Assembly (NCBI GenBank): GCA_000934455.1
Contig: KN885592.1
Span: 34,598-82,929, forward strand
DNA from: Apostichopus parvimensis
Taxonomy: Eukaryota; Echinodermata; Holothuroidea; Aspidochirotida; Stichopodidae
Direction of reading: 5' to 3'
Length of the DNA stretch: 48,332 bases
The notes under the pieces were generated by a model. That model did no database searches, was not told the origin of the DNA, and worked only from the letters and a program-made list of their open reading frames with translations. Position numbers and translations under genes: made by a program. Positions 12,301 through 24,500 of the stretch are shown here, piece by piece (positions within the stretch are counted from its first letter, which is position 1; every line of letters starts with the position of its first letter).

Positions 12301-13835
12301 AGAAGTGTTAAACACCACCATCGATCCCAGAAATACGCACACAGCATGCTACCTTCGGTAAGTAGACACTAGTGTACAGTCAGTACATACAGCTGCGGTC
12401 AATACCCACAGCACAGTGTACAAACAATACAGTGATGGACATCTCAGGTCCAGCTTAAGATAACAATTAAGGTATCACGTTTCATTACTGTCTGCATTTT
12501 GTAGCGACATGAACAAAACGTCACTTGCAAGCAACAGAAAGTGAACTTTTTCACGCGGTTTGGGGCCAGTCTTCAATGCCTTTAAGTTTATACACCATCA
12601 AAATCATGATCAGATTGAGCGACAGAGGAAATGTCATAATCAAACTTATTCCTTTTGGGAGATATCATAGGTTTACTTTCCTTCACACGCTCAATGCTGA
12701 AGATTGACTTAACGTACGTATGACATAGCCGAGCCAGAAACCTGTGCTTCATTTGTTTTCAGTTTTCTTTATTCATGTGGATATGTTTATTTCTGTAATC
12801 GAGATTAGTTTTGCTATAAATTGCAAATTGATAATAATCCATTGTTTTATATCTATACAAGTTCTTGGAAATTCATATGAACGATAGACCACGTCCCTTG
12901 CATGCATGTGACATATTCCACACCTATATACAAAGCATTGTGATTATGTTTATTGAGACTATAAAAGTGTTATGTTTTACGAATGAGTTTTTTTGTGTTG
13001 CATCGGAGGAACCAACCTATGGTGCTGTGTGTTTGACTATAAGTAGTGCAGTGTGTGTTCTAGTCTGAAGTACATGGTTTTAATAGGCCGCACATCACAA
13101 CAATTAATATTATTGGAAATAGTTCAAACCAGCTGCACCTACATCATTCCATCTGCAATCCACACAAATAGTTAATATCTATATATATATATATATATAT
13201 GCAGTGGCGGAGCTAGGGGTATTGGTCAGGGGGGGCGAGAATGGTCTGTAGGGGCGCTTTCGACACTATCTAAGCGAAGCGCCACCATTGGTTGGCGCGG
13301 AGCGTACAGAAATTTTTTGAGTAAAGATACACTCTAGATCGCCGGAAATGACCCTTTCCCGGCCTTGCTAATTTGCAGATAAACGAAGAATAAATAGGTG
13401 TCATCGCCATTTTGTCAGAAAATTACACCAACATCACCAACAAAATGTGACAAATGTCAATAGGTAGATGAGAGCGCAATAAAAAAGTCAATAATCGCGA
13501 ATAAGTAAAAAGAGGTAAAAAGCTGAAAAGGGCGCCATGCAGTCCATTTGAGTCCGTCAGGGGGGGCATCCGCCCCCCCCTGACTGTATGGACGCTCCGC
13601 CACTGTATATATGTGCATATCCTTTAACCACAATATTGTTTCTGTGCAAACCCATGTCGACAATGTTGTTAAATATTATTAGCACCATGCGTAAACACAC
13701 AGTTATTTCAGTTAGAGGATATAGTCAGATATACTTACTGCAATCAGTCCAGCCAACAAATGAAGTCAAGACAAGACCAAAGACCTTCTGGACTCGTACC
13801 AACATAAATTCCTCTCTTCGGAGCCATTGCACCAT
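8680..13835 (-). CDS. Kazal-domain single-pass membrane protein with PPxY tail (4 exons)
   Basis: Exons on the minus strand are 13739-13835, 11776-11934, 10977-11032 and 8680-9306, giving 312 residues. All have GT/AG borders, and phases 1, 1 and 0 join in frame at every junction. Residues 1-31 hold a hydrophobic stretch (VFGLVLTSFVGW) that can serve as a signal peptide; M11 may be the better start. Residues 33-85 form a Kazal domain with cysteines 35, 40, 50, 61, 69 and 83 and the signature VCGSDGVTY, including C-x6-Y-x3-C. Residues about 90-104 are a short membrane segment. The 208-residue tail is rich in Pro, Ser and Asn, has LPSY and ends near PPSYEEAI. Kazal domains usually inhibit serine proteases, and PPxY motifs bind WW domains such as those of NEDD4 ligases. 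A membrane-tethered protease inhibitor under ubiquitin-ligase control is inference. It resembles Shisa-like proteins in architecture, but those do not normally carry a Kazal domain. Confidence 0.8.
9307..10976 (-). other. Kazal gene intron 3
   Basis: A non-coding intron with poly-C runs near 9413-9480 and 10150-10165 and several AT-rich stretches. No mobile element with clear ends was recognised. Confidence 0.6.
10977..11032 (-). CDS. Kazal gene exon 3: membrane segment
   Basis: A 56-base exon between a TTTCAG acceptor and a GTAGGT donor, too short for an ORF scan. It encodes ESKTAIVISAVIAFFFLM. The entry phase matches exon 2 and the exit phase 0 matches exon 4. Confidence 0.8.
11283..11445 (+). 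repeat. tRNA(Ser/Leu)-derived SINE, family 1, copy 1
   Basis: It starts with a tRNA-like head with GTGGCCGAGTGGATAAAG (box A of a class II, Ser/Leu type tRNA) and GGTTCGATACT (box B). A body follows with a CATCTGAAATGACT core. A second copy in the opposite orientation at 28536-28695 aligns along the whole length. It lies in intron 2 of the Kazal gene. Confidence 0.85.
11620..11702. repeat. Short tandem repeat with GTGCTGGGCGG core
   Basis: Three imperfect copies of AGTGCTGGGCGG spaced about 25-31 bases apart, inside intron 2 of the Kazal gene. Confidence 0.55.
11776..11934 (-). CDS. Kazal gene exon 2: Kazal domain
   Basis: A 159-base symmetric (phase 1-1) exon between a TTTTGCAG acceptor and a GTATGT donor. 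It encodes all six Kazal cysteines and the diagnostic CGSDGVTY segment. A symmetric exon can be gained or lost without shifting the frame, which bears on the Kazal-less paralogue at 21251-28791. Confidence 0.88.
12225..12585 (-). mobile_element. TTAA-flanked MITE, copy B
   Basis: A near full-length copy with TTAA at both borders, in intron 1 of the Kazal gene. Its ends are TTAAAGGATGTGAAGACTCG and the complement of TTAAAGGCATTGAAGACT. It has no coding capacity. Confidence 0.85.
13178..13201. repeat. (AT)n microsatellite
   Basis: About eleven AT dinucleotides. It served as the insertion site of the adjacent hAT-like MITE, whose target duplication TATATATG is partly built from it. Confidence 0.9.
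13202..13605. mobile_element. hAT-like MITE with 8-bp TSD (tatatatg)
   Basis: A 404-bp element with terminal inverted repeats CAGTGGCGGAGC and GCTCCGCCACTG. It is flanked by perfect 8-bp direct repeats TATATATG at 13194-13201 and 13606-13613. TIRs starting CAG and 8-bp duplications are typical of the hAT superfamily. Poly-G and poly-C runs sit just inside the ends. An internal block with AAGCGAAGCGCCACC and GGTTGGCGCGGAGCGTAC is shared with the elements at 26195 and 30347. Confidence 0.9.
13739..13835 (-). CDS. Kazal gene exon 1: signal sequence
   Basis: 97 coding bases from ATG to a GTAAGT donor in phase 1, joining the Kazal exon as Cys-Thr-Phe-Cys. It encodes 32 residues with a hydrophobic core. 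Exon choice rests on the phase match, the start codon and the consensus donor. Confidence 0.65.
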
Positions 13836-14157
13836 TGTTCTTTTCAAACTAAGGTGTAAAGTTCTGTCCTTCACCATATATATGAAAGGAAATGAGAAAT
13901 ATCAGGGAAAGAGTATAAATGAAGTATGATTTAGTCACTATATGTATAATTGCTCTTAAAAGAGTTGCATTGTGCTTATATATAAACATATATAATTTTC
14001 ATGCTCACTACAATTTCAATATAGATAGATAGGTATAACTGTATGTATACACATGCACAAGCACATAAAATGTTACCATCAATTGCTAGGCTCTTTCACA
14101 TGCCAGGTGTTTCTACAATATTAATGCATTCAATCTGAAATAAACATGTGTATTAAC

Positions 14158-14696
14158 CAGGCAAGTAGCCAGGGGGGGGGATCAATGGGAGAAATTGCTT
14201 CAACCCCCTATCCTTTTGGTATCCCGTAAATAAAATTTAACTAATAGCAGGAAATATCATTAAAGCCTTCTTTTCAGGTTGAAGGAAGCTAAGCGACCCT
14301 TCTCAACCTTTCCCCTGAAGGTTCGTTTGCTACGTTGGTGGCTTAATAGGGACATTGGGGGGGGGGGGGGAATTGTCCTCAAATCTCGGAATGTTGACTT
14401 TTTATCTTGAATTGACTTTATTTGAACCTATTTGACCAAAATTTTGACTTTATAAGTTAAAACTTTGTGATAAAAATTTCAAAATTTGTACTTATTAAAC
14501 CAGGGTAGATCTAACTAATACAATACTCTCATATTGTTTTATTTCCTGCAATGTGGGAGGCATTTTGGGCAAAAATTTTCTTTGTACTGTACATCATGGT
14601 GCTCCTTTAAGTGTAATAATGCTCCCTTTGTGAAAAGTGCCGCTTTTAGTATTCTGCTCCCCCCCCCCCCCTTTCAAATTTCTGGCTGCATCCCTG
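14158..14696. mobile_element. hAT-like non-autonomous element with near-perfect 8-bp TSD
   Basis: The ends CAGGCAAGTAGCCAG and CTGGCTGCATCCCTG form imperfect inverted repeats. The flanks are GTATTAAC at 14150-14157 and GTATTAAG at 14697-14704, an 8-bp duplication with one mismatch. Poly-G and poly-C runs lie just inside both ends, as in the other hAT-like elements here. It is 539 bp long and has no transposase frame. Confidence 0.7.
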
Positions 14697-14704
14697 GTAT
14701 TAAG

Positions 14705-16418
14705 TCCCATCATCAGGTCCCTATGATTCAGCCTAGATCAAACTTGCTGGTTTTTTAAATTAGGTAGAAAGTACTACTGGGAAGGTTTTGCATCCAATTG
14801 TTAATCAATCATTTCTATATCATTAAGCACTGCAAGAAGTCCTCACTACCTATTAATTCTACCATCACATAGCTGTAGGCCTATGTACAGTAGTTTACAG
14901 ACAGCACTTTCCTGATGCGAAATGCCTAATGGCATATTACTACTATACCAAGCAGAATTCACTTCATCGATAGCTAAGAATTCTTAGCTATTTAAATCAC
15001 CCTAAGTAACAGTAACAGTTAACCCTGTTCTTAATTATAATTCATGCAGCAAAGAAGTTACAGTTGTGTGAAGACTGGCAGGGGTTGCTTTTGAAAAAAA
15101 AAACAATGCATAACTTTGCATTGGCTTAATTTTTCTCAGATTTCCTCTTTTGTTTCTCATGAAAATGATATCCTAACTTACTATTTTCTTAAACAAATGC
15201 TTGGGCCTACACGGTTATAAAGCTGATGAATTAAATCAAGTTTAGAATAGGCCTACCACATTTTATTCTGTTGAATGAGGACTGAGATATATTAAATTAA
15301 GTACGCATTTGAGACTTTTCTTAAACAGTAGGAGATGAATGACGAAAGTCACAGTATAGATGCTCGCTCTGTTTCCAGCCATATAATGCGATAACATTAA
15401 ACATATTGAACAGGAATTCTAAGCTACAGCCTATGCTTAATTTAAAATCACGGGTTCATCTGTTAGGCTAGGGCCTACGGATATGATTTACTTATCTAAC
15501 TAACTTTAACATAGTGACATATACATAACAGTTTTCCCCGTGACTGAAAATTACTTGCCTTCCTAGTAACTTGCAGGCGGTAACGTTGAGCAGCCGGCAG
15601 CAATTGGGACTGAAGCGGATACATAAACTAAATGCGAGCTGTCGAAGTAACGAGCATTGTCTTTATTTCGCAGAATAGTCATTTGGCAGAGTACATGCGC
15701 GCGGACGGACAGCATGATATATTGCGCTGTCAGGATCTTCATGTGGTTTTGAAATAATGTAAACACAACACGGTTGCCAGGTTTTCTTGGAACGCAACCG
15801 GCCAAAATTGTCAGCCAAATCGGTTATGGCATTAATAAAAATTTTATTCTAAATCTTTGTTGATTTTGTTATTTTTTCATTGTATTGTGGTTTTAACTGT
15901 AATATTGTATTAATTTTAGCGTCTCGTTTGTGTGCTACTTTTCTGTACTTTTTTAATAAGTATTACCTCCAATTTGTTCACTTATTCATCGTTTGTATTT
16001 ACCTTTGATTTGTACAGCGGCTAAGAGCATTTACAGTTTATTGGATACGAGGCTTATAAGTTTGGAATATTATTATTATATCACTTCCATGGGAATCCGT
16101 TGTAAACGGTAATGTATAAGGTTGAATAATTTGTGATTGCTTGTCAATATCTCAATTTCATGTAGTCTTATGATATTGTGATAATTCATATTCTAGCTTC
16201 ATTCCAATTAACAAACTTTTGTCCTTCGGTGAAGCCCCCAGATCCACTTGCTCAGTGTGAAGTTCCTGTAAGCCTAGTTTTGGATTTTCATGCTTACAAC
16301 GTTTTGTACTTTGATCTCTCTTGACCTATGACCACCACAGAAAACAACACAGTTCATGTACTCACAAAAGTGGATCCACACCAAGGGTCACAACAAATAT
16401 ATTATCTGTTCAGCATAG
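14705..16418. other. Intergenic, no gene seen
   Basis: AT-rich, with no exon or repeat that I can support. The 80-residue minus-strand frame at 15563-15805 resembles no known protein. Confidence 0.45.
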
Positions 16419-16739
16419 TGTTGTGTAGAGGATTTCCAATGCCTCTCAGTAAAATCATCAAGGATAATCTTTAGTATTGTGATTGGTCATTGACTTATAA
16501 TTATTCATTAATATGTATGTCATGTGATTTGGTCAAGACAACCAGAGCGAAGCTTCTGAAAGGACCTTTAGAGGTCCAGACAGGAGTCACGTTCTGGGAG
16601 TGTGTTGACAGTGAAATATTCCAAACGCAGAGAAAAGATCAATAAATCGGAGTCGAATCAGAACTTAATCGTTTTTCTTGTTTACTGCTAATTACCCTGA
16701 GATGTCTAATTAATCAACCTACCAACCGAAAACACAACA
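16419..16739 (+). mobile_element. Solo LTR of an LTR retrotransposon
   Basis: A 321-bp block beginning TGTTGTGT and ending ACACAACA, perfect 8-base inverted termini of the TG...CA type. It is flanked by a 4-bp direct repeat ATAG (16415-16418 and 16740-16743). It contains a promoter-like TATAATTATT near 16496 and a polyadenylation signal AATAAA near 16641, in LTR order. No internal retrotransposon sequence adjoins it, so it is probably the product of LTR-LTR recombination. The superfamily is not determined; Ty3-like is a guess. Confidence 0.75.
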
Positions 16740-16743
16740 ATAG

Positions 16744-18505
16744 TACTTTGCTGTAATATCGTGAATGGTAAATTTTCACCTTAGGTCCAGTCCCTATACC
16801 CAAAAGCATCTCATATTTTTAGACTACTGAATCTCTTTTAACAAAATGTCTGTGATATTACTTTCATTCGTACAGATAAATTCAAAAAAAAAATCGACAG
16901 CATTCTCCAGTAAGTTTCAAAAATTGATTGTTGCCTTGCAACCATACATTATACGTAAGCACACATACACAGCCATGTAGTGGTATGACTTTATATGAAT
17001 AGATATAAGAATAGGATAGTTATTTCATTATTACGACATCATTGGAATGTTTAATAACAGATTCAACATGTTTCAACGTGATTTACTCTTATAAAGCAAC
17101 ATTATTAAAATAGTTTAAAATCAAACCATCTTGATTCAAATGATCTAATTTGCTCTTCTTTTAATAAGAATTTCATAAAATCCACACACCCCCTCCCCTC
17201 CCCTCCCCCATCCCTCCCCTCAACTGATAAGCATGTCACAAACTGTTAATTTCTCTACATACAAGATAAACATTCTGAATACAATAAAAACTGAAGATAG
17301 ATTGACAAATATTGTATATTATAATTTATGACCATGTATTTGACTACATATGAAAAATAATTCATAATTGTTTTAAATCGAAGTCCGACTGAAAGACCTG
17401 CTGAAAAACTATTGGAGAGATGAAATGTTTTATAATTTTCAGGTCAGCTTATTTCCTTTTTTTCTTATATATGTTTGCAAATACTTGAAATATTTACATG
17501 CATCTTGCAACAAACAGTGGCAAATTATTTCAGAAAATTGGTTGATATTTATGTTACACATAAGCTTCAATAAAAAATTAAAATATCTGCGAAATTTTAC
17601 AAAATTATTTCAGTTTAGTTTGCTGTTGCTTATTTTTACCTGCAGCTATATAACTAGACACAGTAAAGTTTTCTAGTTCGTTTAGGTATTGCGTACATAT
17701 TATTGTTAGTTTTAAGATCGACTTTGAGCTGAACTTTTTTCTTATTTAAGTCTTGCTATATCCTAGAACAAGATAAAAAAACGAAGACAAAATTTGAATA
17801 CTGGTAAATGTTCCTATTTATTTTAGTTTTTCGAGATATTCAGCCTGAAAATATGTCAAATCTATGGCATGAACCTTTATAGCTGAATTGATGGGGGGAA
17901 AAAATAGTTCCTCAATCCAGGACGGAATATTAATATTAATATTCATCCATTATCCATCAATTCAAATAAAATGCAACCAACACATGCTCTTTGTGGAAAC
18001 TTCATATGGTAAGAAGCATAGCCGTAGGAGCCCAATTTGATTTGGGGGGGCTGTAACGACTTGCCCGAAAAATATAACCAAAATTTTCGCGTGGTCATCC
18101 TCCTATAATGTAACAAAATACTGGTTGCATCTTGTTGGGATAACAGAACACCCAGTATTTTATTCACTAGAATTTATATAATAGAGGAACTGGACCATAT
18201 GGAAGAATCATGCCCATTAATTACAATGCAAGTGTAAACAGAGATATGATTAAATTTCTGATCTGGGATGTACGTGACAGGTTCAAATTCATTGTACAAC
18301 TTATTCTACAGTACAAACATCCATACATACACACATAAATTCATGCATACTCAATACTGTAGGAGCATATACTGAGTTTGTCACTGTAATGGTAATGTAC
18401 TTGATGTTAAAAGGAAAGATAAAGGTAGCTGAAAGTATAACTTATTTTATTACCAGCAGAGATAAAATTAGACCAAAAAAAGGTTTGCGTAATATTTGTG
18501 CAAAA
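16744..18505. other. Intergenic, no gene seen
   Basis: Very AT-rich sequence with a C-rich run near 17190-17220. A fragment near 18018-18055 resembles transposon ends but has no partner end. Confidence 0.45.
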
Positions 18506-18514
18506 TAACTTTTG

Positions 18515-18595
18515 AGCTAGATAAATATATACCCAATATATATTATACCCAATAAATATATACCCAATAGATATTATACCCAATAAATACAAAAT
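18515..18595. repeat. AT-rich tandem repeat TATACCCAATAAATA
   Basis: Three to four imperfect units of ATATTATACCCAATAAATAT, with spacing of about 16-31 bases. Confidence 0.7.
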
Positions 18596-19084
18596 ATTAC
18601 ATGAAATTACATGAATCATACACACTTAAAATCCCAGTGCAAAATGAAGCTATCAAACACCATAACCTAGCTACTGTACCACAACCTGACATTTTGACAT
18701 GTTTAAAACAACATTTATGTTACACAGAAAAAAAGAAATGGTATTGAGTAACTTTACTCTGTTCTGCTAGATCTAATACAAAAGGATTCAATTTCGTTTA
18801 AAGCAGCTTAGAACATTCTGAACTAGAAAACTATGTGAGGTAAGTTAAAGCGAATAAAGCTATAAAATGATCAGCCTCCAATGTCAACATGTGCTTTGAT
18901 CAAAATGTATCATTATACTAAAGAAAAATATACACATATAAATACAACAATAAACAGAAGCAGAAAAATCAAGCTAGAAAGGACAAGGACTAGGATACAC
19001 ACACAAAATTGTATTTTCAGCTGCATGGGGAGAAGTTTGGCTTTACAAAAGCAGTACTTTTTCATATATCCTCATTTGCAAATA

Positions 19085-19275
19085 CACCCTACCAAGATAG
19101 AAGGCAAAGAAAAAACAGCCGAGATAGAATAAGCACCCAAGTTAGAGGGCAAAGAAATAACACCCGGCAAAATAGAAGCCAACAAACACACCCAACCAAG
19201 ATAGAAGGCAAAGGGAAATACCCACGATAGAAAGGAAAATAAAAAAACAGCCGAGATAGAAGGCAAAGAAAAGAG
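19085..19275. repeat. Imperfect tandem repeat GATAGAAGGCAAAGAAA
   Basis: A-rich units of the pattern AAGATAGAAGGCAAAGAAA with ACACCC or ACAGCC spacers recur six to seven times. Long open frames on both strands here are a by-product of the repeat. Confidence 0.7.
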
Positions 19276-19599
19276 AAAGATGGTGAGAAGGGCATGGTAG
19301 CGGCTAGGAATGAAGGGAGGGGAAATTCATGATCCAACCCATACATTGCTTTTTTGTTAATGAAACCAATTAAATTGCTTGATGGAAAGTTATCCACTTA
19401 AAAAAATGTGCAACATGCACCGTCGCTACACTTTCTTGGAAAGCAAAAAACTCCAAAGGCTAACTTAAAAACAAAATATCATGACCTTTTTCATAGAACA
19501 TGCCTCTACTCTTTTTCATTGGGGCAAATATTAAGGTGTGAAGACAAGGTTGGTATTTGGCATAATGTCTTAATCTTGATCAAAATTAAGTATTAGAGT

Positions 19600-21250
19600 A
19601 TAAATATTGTTTTCAAAAATAAATAAATAAACATATCATTTCAATCAGTCACTCAATGTGACGAAACAAGTTACGGAACAGATATAAATTGTTTGCTAAC
19701 CAACATGCCACAACAGTTATTGGTTGCCGTATATGAGACCACAGAATTTTTTCACCTCTGTTGCAAATATTCCCAATAAAGCATGCCCACCTTGCCCCCA
19801 CCCCCGTCAAATGACCCACCATTGAGTTGTTTTGTTAGACTTTCGTCAATGTAGGGAACAAATAAGATGCTTGCAACCACCAAGAGGGTAAAAGACTATC
19901 TTTTGGAAAATCTTTGTTACTCTAACAGCAAACAGTGATGAAAAATTTATCGTCCAGCTATGTAGAATTGTTTTCTGTTTTTGTATCAAGGAGAAACATG
20001 ACATGAACAGACATTAGAAGGATGTTCTCCTCGTGTAAGACAATTTTTAAGGAAGACCAAACTACAACATACCAATATTTGAACCCCCGCCCACCCAATA
20101 TCTTGAAGATCTTGTATCTTGGTTCCATTGTTAGTTAATGGACCTCAGTGGGTGTGGTCTGTATTGTTAAATATGAGAGGTGCAGCATTCTCTTCAAGAT
20201 CATGTGCTTATTTCTCCATTCCTTTGTGTATTAAAGCAACAGTGCACAAGGTCATATATGCCACTGACGTGCTTAAAAGTAAGTGTTCCTGGTCCGGAAC
20301 TAACAACAGTATCCGTGAACCTGGAAAGTTAGGTATCTATGAAGCAATTTCACAATTGTTCAGTTTTTTTAACTAAATTGTTTGCGGCAATTAACATTTA
20401 TTAATCTTTGAATTTGTTACGTTCTAAAATAACGTCGCTGTTCCGACAACCTTAAAAGTAAGAACAGGTTGTCAGAGGGACCACCAGCAAGAAAATCTTT
20501 CAGAAATGTTTGCCCTGCGGAATGCACGTGATTGAACCTTTGCTCCGATCATCGAACTTCCCTACACAAAATAGTACATAGCGAATGTAGGTAATTATCC
20601 AAAAACGACATGAAAAATGTTCAAAGTTGCCACTTTTTCAGTTTGTTAAAAAGAAACTTTCAGACTTCTTAGAAACAAAGGAAAATTTAGAAATATTGAT
20701 AGAATTGACAGCCAGGAAGATGAAATTTTATTCCATATCCTACTTACTGCTGTTTAAGTTAAAGATGTTGAACTTGGGATCAATATAAAAAATAAACGTC
20801 CCAAGAAAGGCCTCGATCTGTCAAAGAATACATAAGTTTTATTGCACAATTATTCTCATGAGTAAAAGTAGATATTTCTTAAAATTGCTACAAAACTTTT
20901 GACTTGATTCTCTAAGAAAGACAGACAAGTTGGAAAGTTGAAAGAGAAGACTGAATGACAGCCAAATTCTAGAAGTAAAGACGAGAAATTTGCAAGTTTA
21001 AAGTTGTGCAACATTTCGTCCAATCTAGAGAAACATTCGTTCTTTTCTTTTATTACCGACAAATTAAACTGTCGGAATGTAAACCAAACAGCTCCTCTCC
21101 AGTAGGTTCATGAATACCAGAATACACACCATGAAAATAATGCTTTTGTACAAGGGTTAATATGCAATGCACACCACACTTGCACACATAACCGGTGTAC
21201 AACATTTTTCGCAGTGCTATAAATTCATACCCGATCGAACCCTGGCGAAG
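19600..21250. other. Intergenic, no gene seen
   Basis: No supported exon. It lies just downstream (minus-strand sense) of the PPxY paralogue's last exon and may hold its 3' UTR. Confidence 0.4.
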
Positions 21251-21532
21251 CTAGCTTGCTTGTGGCCAGGGACTAATTGTACACTTCATCGCTTCCTCAT
21301 AAGATGGAGGGAGATCCAGCGCATGGTTGATGTATGAAGACCCACGGTCTGACGATAGTCCCAAATGAGGTTGAGGGGTTGCACTGGGAGTCCGAGCTGC
21401 AGTATTCATCGGTAACTGAGATGGAGGGTTGACTGCAGCATTATGTGATACCACTGCAAGGGTCGGAGCCGTGGGAGAGTGGTTCTGATCTGACGCATTT
21501 GCTCCCGGTGTCGACATCGATGGGGGTGGTGG
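21251..21532 (-). CDS. PPxY paralogue exon 3: cytoplasmic tail
   Basis: It opens in phase 0 after a TATCTTCCAG acceptor with the same Pro-Pro-Pro start as the Kazal gene tail. It has one SDQN-type unit where the paralogue has several, and ends PPSYEEA plus 13 residues, then TAG. Confidence 0.82.
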   Translation of the reverse strand, partial: PPPPSMSTPGANASDQNHSPTAPTLAVVSHNAAVNPPSQLPMNTAARTPSATPQPHLGLSSDRGSSYINHALDLPPSYEEAMKCTISPWPQAS

Positions 21533-24500
21533 CTGGAAGATAAAGAATCGTTACACGTCAGCATGGACATGTATCTATGGAGCAGTCCGGTCGCAACCAA
21601 AAATCAAGAACGGGTGCTGTCACTATTCGATACTATCTATTTTCCACAAACTTGCAAAGCTACCGCCTGAACGATATTAAAAGTTGTATAAAACATTTGC
21701 ACAAGTTTAACGGGAACTTGATTGTTTGCTATTTATGGTAGGTGGTCATTTATTCTGCTATCGACAATGTGAAAAGCAAGTGTATGGTGGTCAAGTATAG
21801 TTGCATCACCTGAAATGGTGAAATAAAAAAGAAGGGGAATTCTGCAGGAATACACCACGGGTGGACAGGTCCAAAATGTACTATGCTTTGTCGCAAAATA
21901 CTCATAATATATAATAATAATATAATATATTCATAATCCAACATAAATTTAAAAAAAAAAATTCGGATCAATTTCACTTACAAGACATATATCACCTTTC
22001 AAAACATGTTAAATTGTCTAGAATGCTTCTTTCAAACTAAATCGATGAAGACATCGGCTACTTTCATGTTATACTTAAGTAAGAGAATACCAGGATGAAA
22101 TTTGTTCATTTTGCTGAGCAAATTACCAGATATTTAATTATTCCCTTAAATAAACTATTAAACATGTTATTTGAGGCCCTTACAAGTTTATACTGTATGT
22201 ATTTATTTAGTGATATTTTCTTCTTTTGTTTGTTCATTGCTGTTTGGTTTTCTAGATGGACTCTGTTTTATTCCTTATTTTTCTTTTTTTTGTTTCTTTG
22301 TTTTATCCTGTTTCTGGCAGCATTTCTTCATATATAGTGAGTATTAATATCAGTCCTTTAGCGATGAATCAGGGATGTTTTGGTCTTCAGCGACTTGAAT
22401 ATCAACGATAGATATACAGACACTGCATAACATATCGAATACGCTACCAAAACAGTCCAGAATGCAAATATGCATTGTGGTGTCGATGATATATACATGA
22501 GTAGTTTTCTTCATGAATCTGAGGTAATGTATAGTGAAGGTGTGCAACATACTTGATCTTATTATTACAGTGAAAAGCAGTGTGATGTGACAAACAATTA
22601 ATTCACAATGACATAGGCTGTTATGAAATGACCACTGACCTCAACAACAGACTTCTTGTACTAAATGTGATACATCAACATACTAAAAATGACAAATGTC
22701 CGTGTTGAAATATCGTGTTAAACATTGTTTTCACAACTTGACCCCCGGTGAACTAGCTCAAACAACATTGACCTCCGCAAACATTAGGCTTCTTGTACTC
22801 AATGTGGTACAATTACATACCAAATATGCAATCTGTCCAAGCTTCCCTTGGGATATTATGTTTAGGAAGGTGTGTTAGTGTAGAGTGACAGGTAAGAGGG
22901 GGGGAGTTAAGTAAATGTTTGGCATTTGTTCACTTTAAATGACATTTGACCTCTACTAAAATCAATCTAGGCTTCTTTTTACCCATTGGTTTACAACTTC
23001 ATACCAAGTAAGAGATCTACCCAAGCTTCCAATATTGAGATATCATGTTTACAAGGTTTTCACAATTTGACCTCTGATGACCCCAAATAACCTTTGATCT
23101 CCACCAACAACAAGAGGCATCTTGTATTCAATGTGGTATTTTAACACACTAAATATGAGGTCTACACCCAAGCTTCCCTTCTTGAGATATCATGTTTACA
23201 AGGTTTTCACAATTTTAGCCCTGGTGACCCCAAATGACCCGCCGCTTTGACCAAAAATAGAATAGGCTTCTTGTACTCAATGTGGTACTTCTTCACACTA
23301 GATATGAAGTTAGTCTGACCTTCCCATCTTCAGATATCGTGTTTTCAAGCTCGGCATCATGCCAACACCATCATGAATGCAAAGGTTACGATTTGTCATG
23401 GAAACAAACCAAACTGGTGAAATGTTGCATCTTATGAAGTGACAATGATGGTCTGTGTGTTAGACTTAGTAGTCCAGTCAGTTTCACTAAAGAGCTTCAG
23501 ATGCTTACAGTACATGGTAATTTTTCCAAAATCAAAATTGTAGAGAAATTCTACATGGTCTAATATGTACACCAGTATAAAGCTTGTCTTCAACATATCA
23601 AATTTGTAATGTAATACTGTGCCTAAGCTTAAGGTCATCCATTAAAGGGTGTGAAGACTCGCGCAAAAAGAAACGTCTAATGCGGTAATTTGACCTAGTT
23701 TCGAATGAGGTGTAACAGAAGTGTTAATCACCACCATCGATCCCAGAAAATACACACACAGCTTGCTACCGTCGGTAATTAGACACTAGTGTTCAGTCAG
23801 TACATATACAATGCGGTCAATATACCCACAGCTCAGTGAACACACGATACAGCGATGGACATCTCAGGTCCAGCTAAAGATAACAAGGTATCACGTTTCA
23901 TCACTGTCTGCATTTTGTAGCGACACGAACAAAACGTCACAGTCACTTGCAAGCAACAGAAAGTTAACTTTTTCAGATGGCCGCACGCGGTTTGGGGCGA
24001 GTCTTCAATGCCTTTAAAGGATCTTTCACAGTAAGGTTTAGAGGAAAAAAGGTACAGAAACAATAAATACCAACCACAGAAGATTTCGCACACATTTGCA
24101 TAGCACACTGAAAACAAATTGAAAAAGAAAGTATAAAGTTGAAGGTAATTGTTTGAAAGGATAAAAATGTGAGGAGGGGAATGAGAAAGGGTCGAGTGAG
24201 GTGGGTGAATTGAATTGTAATACCAATGATAACTTTGGTTATTCAAATTCAAGCTCAGAAACTTTCACTGTCAATCACCTTAACTTCTTCAAGTCCATTC
24301 ACAAAGGATAAATACATGTCATATATTAAAGAGATCGCAATGGAAGAGTATAATATCAGTCATTTTTCAGCTAAAGTATTAAATAACTTTAAATTAACTT
24401 TCACATTATAATACCAAGTAAGTGCAGGTTATTCTGTACCAACTTCCAGTCTTTGGCTTTGAAGGGGAGCAGTGCATAATCTTCACGTTGTTGAGTAACA

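Noticed and set aside
15563-15805. 80-residue minus-strand ORF in a slightly GC-richer patch
   Set aside because: No recognisable motif and no splice or regulatory context to support it.
18010-18060. hAT-like end (CATAGCCGTAGGAGCCC followed by a G run)
   Set aside because: No matching inverted end or 8-bp duplication could be found.
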